Shown here: positions 58,855 to 64,000 of the stretch, one piece after another
Layout of the letters: each line of letters opens with the position of its first letter
How positions within the stretch are numbered: the first letter of the stretch is position 1
Assembly: GCA_009192285.1 (NCBI GenBank)
Contig: WBVU01000009.1
Coordinates: 2,356,001 to 2,420,000, forward strand
Length of the DNA: 64,000 nucleotides
Source: Morchella semilibera
Lineage: Eukaryota; Ascomycota; Pezizomycetes; Pezizales; Morchellaceae
Direction of reading: 5' to 3'
The notes under the pieces: model-generated
Told to the model about the DNA's origin: nothing
The model's database searches: none
Seen by the model: the letters and a program-made list of their open reading frames with translations, nothing else
Position numbers and translations under genes: made by a program

Positions 58855-60981
58855 ATGGAGTCCTCCCGCTACTACCTCGAAACGACATTTCCGCCCGATA
58901 ACTCCTCCGTGCATCATACCGCACATTGTCCCGGCCACAAAACTACCACCACCGTCTGGACTACCACGCGCGTCATCGGGCGCGGTGCCAATGGCACCGT
59001 GGTGCTCCAGACCGGCCCGTCTGGCCTTGTCCGAGCCGTGAAGCAGGTATTTAACTCTTACAGCTATACCAAGGAGGTTGCAGCACTATCAAAAGTTTCG
59101 GATGTAAGCAAGGCCACCCCCCCCCCCTTTTGTTCCAATCGGGACCACTGCTGACTTTCGGGAAGCGTCGGGACCTCTTTGTAGAGTTCTTTGGATGGTA
59201 CGAGGATAAGGACTATCTCTACATCGCTATGGAGTTCGCCGCGGATGGCGATCTCGGCGCCTACTTGAAGGCTTGTGGGAGCTCACCGCCGCCAGAGGAG
59301 ACTTGCAAGGCGATATCGAGGCAGGTGCTCGAGGCTCTAAAGGTGCTGCATGAGAGGCAGATCTGCCACAGGGACTTGAAGCCCCAGGTGAAGACGGCTC
59401 CCTCTCCCCCTCCCTCTCCCCCCCTCCCCCCCCCCCCCCCCCCCCCCCCCCCCTCACCCCTATCTTCACCGGACCTCTGCTAACCGGACGATTTACCAAG
59501 AACATTCTCGTTGCCGCTCTAGACCCAATCCGCGTCAAGATAACCGACTTTGGCGCATCCAAGATTCTCTTGGGCACCGAGTGCCGTACCCGCATCGGCA
59601 CCTCGGGGTACGTCGCTCCAGAGATCCTGGGGGTCTGGTTACCCCCGGGGGGGCAGCGCCACTTCTCTGGGCCCGCCGTTGATCTGTGGGCAGCGGGATG
59701 TGTGATACACGAGTTGCTGTCGCTACAAGTACCGTTTGCGAGAAAGTTACCGGATCCGGATCCAGACGAGATGCTAGATGAGATTTTAGGGCTAGATTGC
59801 CATCAGGAGCCCGTTGGAACGGATATGGCTCAGCTGATGGGGTACTGCCAGGCTCAGCTGCCTCTGCCCGTGGAGGCTCTGGCACAGTCCGGCGCCAGCA
59901 AGGAATCGGTAGAGGTCGTGAGAGTCCTCTTGATGGCTGATCCAGAGAGCCGGGCGACAGCGCCTGAAACATTGCGGTATTCTTGGTTATCGGAGTCGCG
60001 GAGACCGTCGGAGCTTGGGGCCGGCACCGGGTTGGCTGGGTTGTACGCTCCTGACAGCCCAACAGACTGGCGGTTGGATCACCTTGGGCCCCCATCTGAA
60101 CCGCTCCTCGGATCGTACCCGTATAAGGCCGAGGCGTTGCGTACGTTTAGGTGTGCGAGGTACCCGGCGGACACGGTCGTGCTGTCGTTCCTCGAACAAG
60201 ATACACTGGAGATATTAGATGCTTCCAGATCTCTAGCATGGTGGAGCGCAAGGAATGAGGCAGGGCAACGGGGTTGGGTACCTTCGATTTACTTTATCAC
60301 AATCAGTAGCCCGGCTGCCACAACCGGTAGCCCGGCCCCTATCATAATCAGTAGCCCGGCTACCACAACCGGTAGCCCGGCTGCCACAACCAATAGCCCG
60401 GCTCCCACAATCAGTAGCCTAGCTGCCACAACCGGTAGCCCGGCCCCTATCACAATCAGTAGCCCGGCGAAAGACTCTGCCGAATTTTACTGCACTTATC
60501 CCGGGCACACGCGCTCGTGGCCCTCCAAGTACTTGTCCAAGCCGAAGTAAGCAATGGAGACAGTAGTATTTGTCGATGGTGGAACCAGAGCTGATGTTCG
60601 TCTAGGGATCACATACGAAAACATCAACCAGCATCAATCCAGTGCCCACAGTGCAAACAAATGTTCAAACAAGAGCGCATCTTGAGGAAACATATTCTTA
60701 GGATACACGGAGGCGACAAACTCCAAGGCACCACAGACCCGACGCCCAAGCATGATGATCTCAATATACAGGATACTTGGGGCGAGTCCCCTGAGGGCGG
60801 GGCCCCTCTTGCTGCTGGGTGGGGTATGGATGACGCTTCGCAGCTCAATTTCCAACCACCCCTCACTCGCCAACTTGGCTGTATGGGGTGGTTTTCCGCT
60901 GACGAGAGGCAACAATCCTACCAATGGGGGTCCTTTGATCAATTGTCCACGATCGGTAATAGTGAATGCTTCGAGTTCTGA
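58855..60981 (+). CDS. Protein kinase, SH3-like domain, PST repeats and two C2H2 zinc fingers in one protein (630 aa)
   Basis: Four exons, 58855-59103, 59166-59387, 59501-60546 and 60606-60981, join in phase without internal stops. The start MESSRYYLETTFPP is the first ATG of the frame. Kinase: VIGRGANGTVVLQ, lysine in VRAVKQV, YLYIAMEFAADGDL, HRDLKPQ and after an intron NILVA, VKITDFGAS, YVAPEILG, DLWAAGCVI. At about 405-455 an SH3-like segment follows: CARYPADTVVLSFLEQDTLE, ILDASRSLAWWSARN, GQRGWVPSIYF. Then a stretch of SSPAATTGSPAP repeats. The last intron (60547-60605) joins two zinc fingers: FYCTYPGHTRSW...DHIRKH (second cysteine replaced by His) and a perfect CPQCKQMFKQERILRKH..RIH. 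The tail is 90 polar residues. The combination is unusual; a kinase recruited to DNA or a partner protein is inferred. The second intron contains a C run at 59428-59453. Confidence 0.85.
60301..60475 (+). repeat. Coding tandem repeats (AGTAGCCCGGCTxCCACAACCGG units)
   Basis: About eight units of 21-24 bases encode alternating ISSPAATTG and NSPAPTI-like peptides between the SH3-like domain and the zinc fingers. Confidence 0.85.
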
Positions 60982-62097
60982 ATGGATACCTAGATAAATA
61001 ACTAATCAGGCTTGTCCGAAGTATTTATAGTAAAATATATCCCCATTAATAATTTAAAATTGAATAGTGAAACAAAGGTACATTTTCATGAAGTAATACA
61101 TTTTCCCCTAACAACTAAGTACCATCCAGTCCTCTTACGCTTTCGTGACCTCTCCAACTCTGTAATATCATTCTCAAATAGTGTAGGTGTCCTATATCTT
61201 TGAGCTCTAGCCCTATTCTCTTGACTATCTGCCACATAGCTTCCACATGTCATAGCATTCTTATATTCCAATATCTTAATGGTATCGTCCCTATCCAACC
61301 GCATGTCTTGATAAATTCAATAATAATTTCCGGTACAATTACCTCCCGGGGAAATTGCAAATAAAACCGTTCAGGTATATTTAGCTCTTGCATTTTCTAA
61401 ATCAAGAAGGGTGAATGTCCCGTTTCCATTGTAAGTGGTCCAATATCTGGGTGTGCTACTTCTGAATCAGTCAATAATATTTGCATAAAAAAATTCAATA
61501 CCTTGTGAATAATAACCAGAATGTTTTTCATCCACCTGTCTATACACTTTGACGTGATGAATAGGGTTACGGCTTGGGCTGTCTGGGAACGTCTGAGAAA
61601 AAAAGGTGTTAAGTATGTTGAATTACTGTAATCCTTAATGATTTTATTAATCACCTTTTTATAGAATGGATTCTCAAGCTGCGTAATTAGGGCTGGTCCA
61701 GTTTTATTTTGCTTTATCTACTCTAATGATGGCAAGCCAGACTCTTGTGCATCGAATTGTTCAATATATATATCAAGCGGATTCTCAGGAATTATTGTAG
61801 GGTTTGATTGTATAGAATTGGTAGGTGTAATTGTTTTTTGTAATTGGAAGAACCCATAAAATATATTAGTACTGTAAAGAATAAACTACGATGATATATA
61901 ACATTCCTCCTATTCCAATAAAGGTCACTTGAGAATTAACGTCACGGTCATTCATTTTGTTGTTTTCATGAGTGTTGAGATAAGTAGGATGTTTTCATTT
62001 CTTTATGAATAGATGACACTCTGTATGGCAGCTACTATGTACTTTGTGACAACTACAAAGTTTTGTCTGATATTTGATTAAATATATACAGCGACCT
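60982..62097. other. AT-rich stretch with a possible decayed ORF
   Basis: On the minus strand 61654-61086 holds two short ORFs (one with ELERSRKRKRTGWYLVVRG) that look like the end of a longer basic protein broken by stops. The family is not recognised. Otherwise no feature seen. Confidence 0.35.
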
Positions 62098-62623
62098 TTA
62101 CTCGCTTTCCGCGGCCTGGGCCGGAAGATTTGGTTGAGCCTCTGCTCTTCGTCGCCGTTTGTATATCAGCACCACTAGTATGGAAACAAGGACCAGTAGG
62201 GTAACCACCCCAAGGACGATTCCGACAATCGCACCAGTTCATAGCTCTTCTCTATATGACGTGGGGGTTGTTGTGCCTTGCCGGGAACTTGGGGTGGAAG
62301 GTGAGACCACAAGCGACGATGACATTGTGGTTATTTGCCGAGGGGTTTGTTGAAAGAACCGGCTTGTTCGTTGGGGTGGTTATATTTCCATGCTCCTGCC
62401 CACAGAGGTCTATTGAGACGATGATGTCCCATACGCCTCGTAGTGACACGAAGGAAACTCTTTGGAGCTCTTGAGTGAGCACGAAAATGTCCTCGTTTTC
62501 GCACTTCATACCCGGGGAATGGTAGTTACCAAGTTCCGCATGCCCCAGACATACATGGAGGCGCACCATAGTCGACACTGAATTTTGCTGGCTCGGCCGC
62601 AGTAGCCCTCTATGCAGCGTCAA
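62098..62623 (-). pseudogene. Remnant of a single-pass membrane protein with Ser/Thr-rich stalk
   Basis: The end is clear: TGAIVGIVLGVVTLLVLVSI then LVVLIYKRRRRAE and a short acidic tail ending in TAA 62100-62098, a transmembrane helix with a basic cytoplasmic stop-transfer. Directly upstream in the same frame is a Ser/Thr-rich stretch (SSSLVVSPSTPSS, TTTPTSY), but a TGA separates it from the helix. A longer upstream frame (62623-62252, with LCGQEHGNI) is in another frame. This stalk-helix-basic layout is common in fungal WSC/Mid2-like surface proteins. It may be a pseudogene or a gene with an intron I could not place. Confidence 0.4.
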
Positions 62624-64000
62624 GTCATGTCAATTGTTATACAGAGTGGATAACAACACTATGCTTCTGTGTACCTACCTACACTCCTAGGTGTTGGAAA
62701 TACTATGGCAGATTTTACCGCTGGGCGTGCATGCCCCCGGCCTTATGGGTTAGACCCCGCCGCACCACGCCAAGAATGAATGTTTTTACTTACACCTAAA
62801 ATTATAATTTACATCTGCCAGGGGTCAGACATGGAGTAGTAATCATTAATTACTCTTATACTCCTCCTTTGATATAAACATTTAGTCGTGTAAGTTGTAG
62901 GGAATGTACCGAATTAGCTGAATTTGGGCTCTCTGTGGAGTGAGTGTGTGCTTCAAAACAGGACTGAGCTTACCTGTCGAGACTCGATTGGCTTTGATCA
63001 CAAAAACTCGTTTAATCTTTGTCCGGTTGGCTTTGTGCGAGGTTGGCCTTGTTGAATAGAGTGTCGAGTTCGATTTCGGAATGGTTTCCGGAGCTGGAAC
63101 CAATCATAAGTGTAGGATATCTCTTAATCCATCGAGATACGCGCTCTAATACCAACTGGCCAGGGGATTATGGCACCTCAGCTATTCGGATACTTTATGT
63201 ATGGAATATGCAATGAGAGAGAGGTAGCGCCCAGGCCAATAGACGACTCTACACTAAGGATATGGAGATAGCCAAGCTGCAAAGTGCGGTGGGAGACTAA
63301 TAGGGATAATAGAGCCAAATTTTAAGATCTTGGCGGGCTATCCACACCAAAAACCAGTCGCTAAGAACTAAATATTTAGACTTAGAAGTTGTTGGCCAAT
63401 ACGCTCTAATAAGCCCTTGCCCTTTGTTAGCAGTGAGATGAACCATAACCACTCCAGCATGGGTTCTAAAAAGGTTCCAGGATTTGACAAGCAGCAAGCA
63501 CTTGTCACTCCCAATAAGATTGCCCTAGATACTATACAGATAAATGAAGGTATAGGATATGCAGCCAAGAGGATGATTGGCCTATTAGATCATTAGATGC
63601 CAATAGGATAGATAATCTATGAAAAGTTCTTGAGAGTCCACTAAAAGGGTGACAAGGTTAATGATAGAGGATACCTCATCACGAATATCAATCTTATATC
63701 GCTGCAATTGAGGAATGTGTTGCCTCCCACTAGGTGATGGGGACGAGACAAGACGGGGCGAGACGAGACTTAGGAAAGTCCCGCCTTGCCATGTATTATT
63801 TAGACTAGGTCCTAAAGTCTCGAGACAATGGTCTAGTTCTGTAGACTTTTGGTCACTGACTTTGTTTCTAGGGAACCTCTATACTCATGATAGTAGACCG
63901 TTTTGGCAACCGACGTACCCGTAAACCCCGCGTCAAGGTGCTTAGTTTTTGGTGGCGGTTTTTATGGTGGTGACTCAAATTTGAGCGAATATAGTTGTTG
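62624..64000. other. Intergenic end of the window, nothing firmly recognised
   Basis: A minus-strand ORF (63103-62882) contains a possible intron (donor GTAAGC near 62975), but no motif. Near 63740-63775 a GACGAGACAAGACGGGGCGAG stretch resembles the purine-rich part of the gypsy LTR, without the rest of an LTR. Confidence 0.4.

Overview
The window looks like chromosomal DNA of a filamentous ascomycete (Pezizomycotina). Genes are broken by short introns of about 50-110 bases with GTRAGT-like donors, CTAAC/CTGAC branch sites and YAG acceptors. The protein families (STAND/NLR receptors with alpha/beta-hydrolase or NACHT_N heads, a TAM-type methyltransferase, chromodomain Ty3/gypsy elements) are typical of such fungi. 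The long AT-rich gene-poor stretches, and a strongly repeated TACATGTA palindrome, would fit a repeat-rich genome; Pezizomycetes is a guess. All gene models here were built by hand by matching splice phases; no expression evidence or database search was available.

Layout: 1-323, last exons of a methyltransferase gene. 2389-7274 (-), a seven-exon NLR: membrane segment, alpha/beta hydrolase, NACHT, ankyrins; its reading frame is intact. 10.7-11.2 kb, a decayed CHAT-domain (caspase-like) relic. 11.2-18.2 kb, no gene seen, one MITE. 18177-35226 (+), a second NLR (NACHT_N, NACHT, about 23 copies of a ~33-residue ITEAVxxAAASN repeat). Its fourth intron is 11.1 kb long because a 10.8-kb DNA transposon (19451-30274) sits in it. 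The transposon has 14-bp perfect terminal inverted repeats, different subterminal repeat arrays at its two ends, and four genes: a Tnp2-like transposase, a 165-residue protein, a 498-residue protein and a C2H2 zinc-finger protein.

38777-42889 (-), an alpha/beta hydrolase-NB-ARC-TPR receptor interrupted by one in-frame TGA. 44918-50782 (-), a young Ty3/gypsy chromovirus-type retrotransposon with 577-bp LTRs differing at two positions, an ATTAC target duplication, and a gag that seems to lack capsid and zinc knuckle. 51608-54199 (-), a protein kinase fused to ankyrins, with one frameshift. 58855-60981 (+), an intact gene with the unusual order kinase, SH3-like domain, Pro/Ser/Thr repeats, two C2H2 zinc fingers. 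62098-62623 (-), a decayed single-pass membrane protein. The rest is intergenic.

Taken together the window is a cluster of signalling receptors and kinases of the kind used in fungal non-self recognition and regulated cell death (three NLR types, two kinases, one CHAT relic), heavily worked over by transposons, with both intact and broken members. The two most unusual items are the large four-gene transposon nested in an NLR intron without breaking its splice phase, and the kinase-SH3-zinc-finger fusion.
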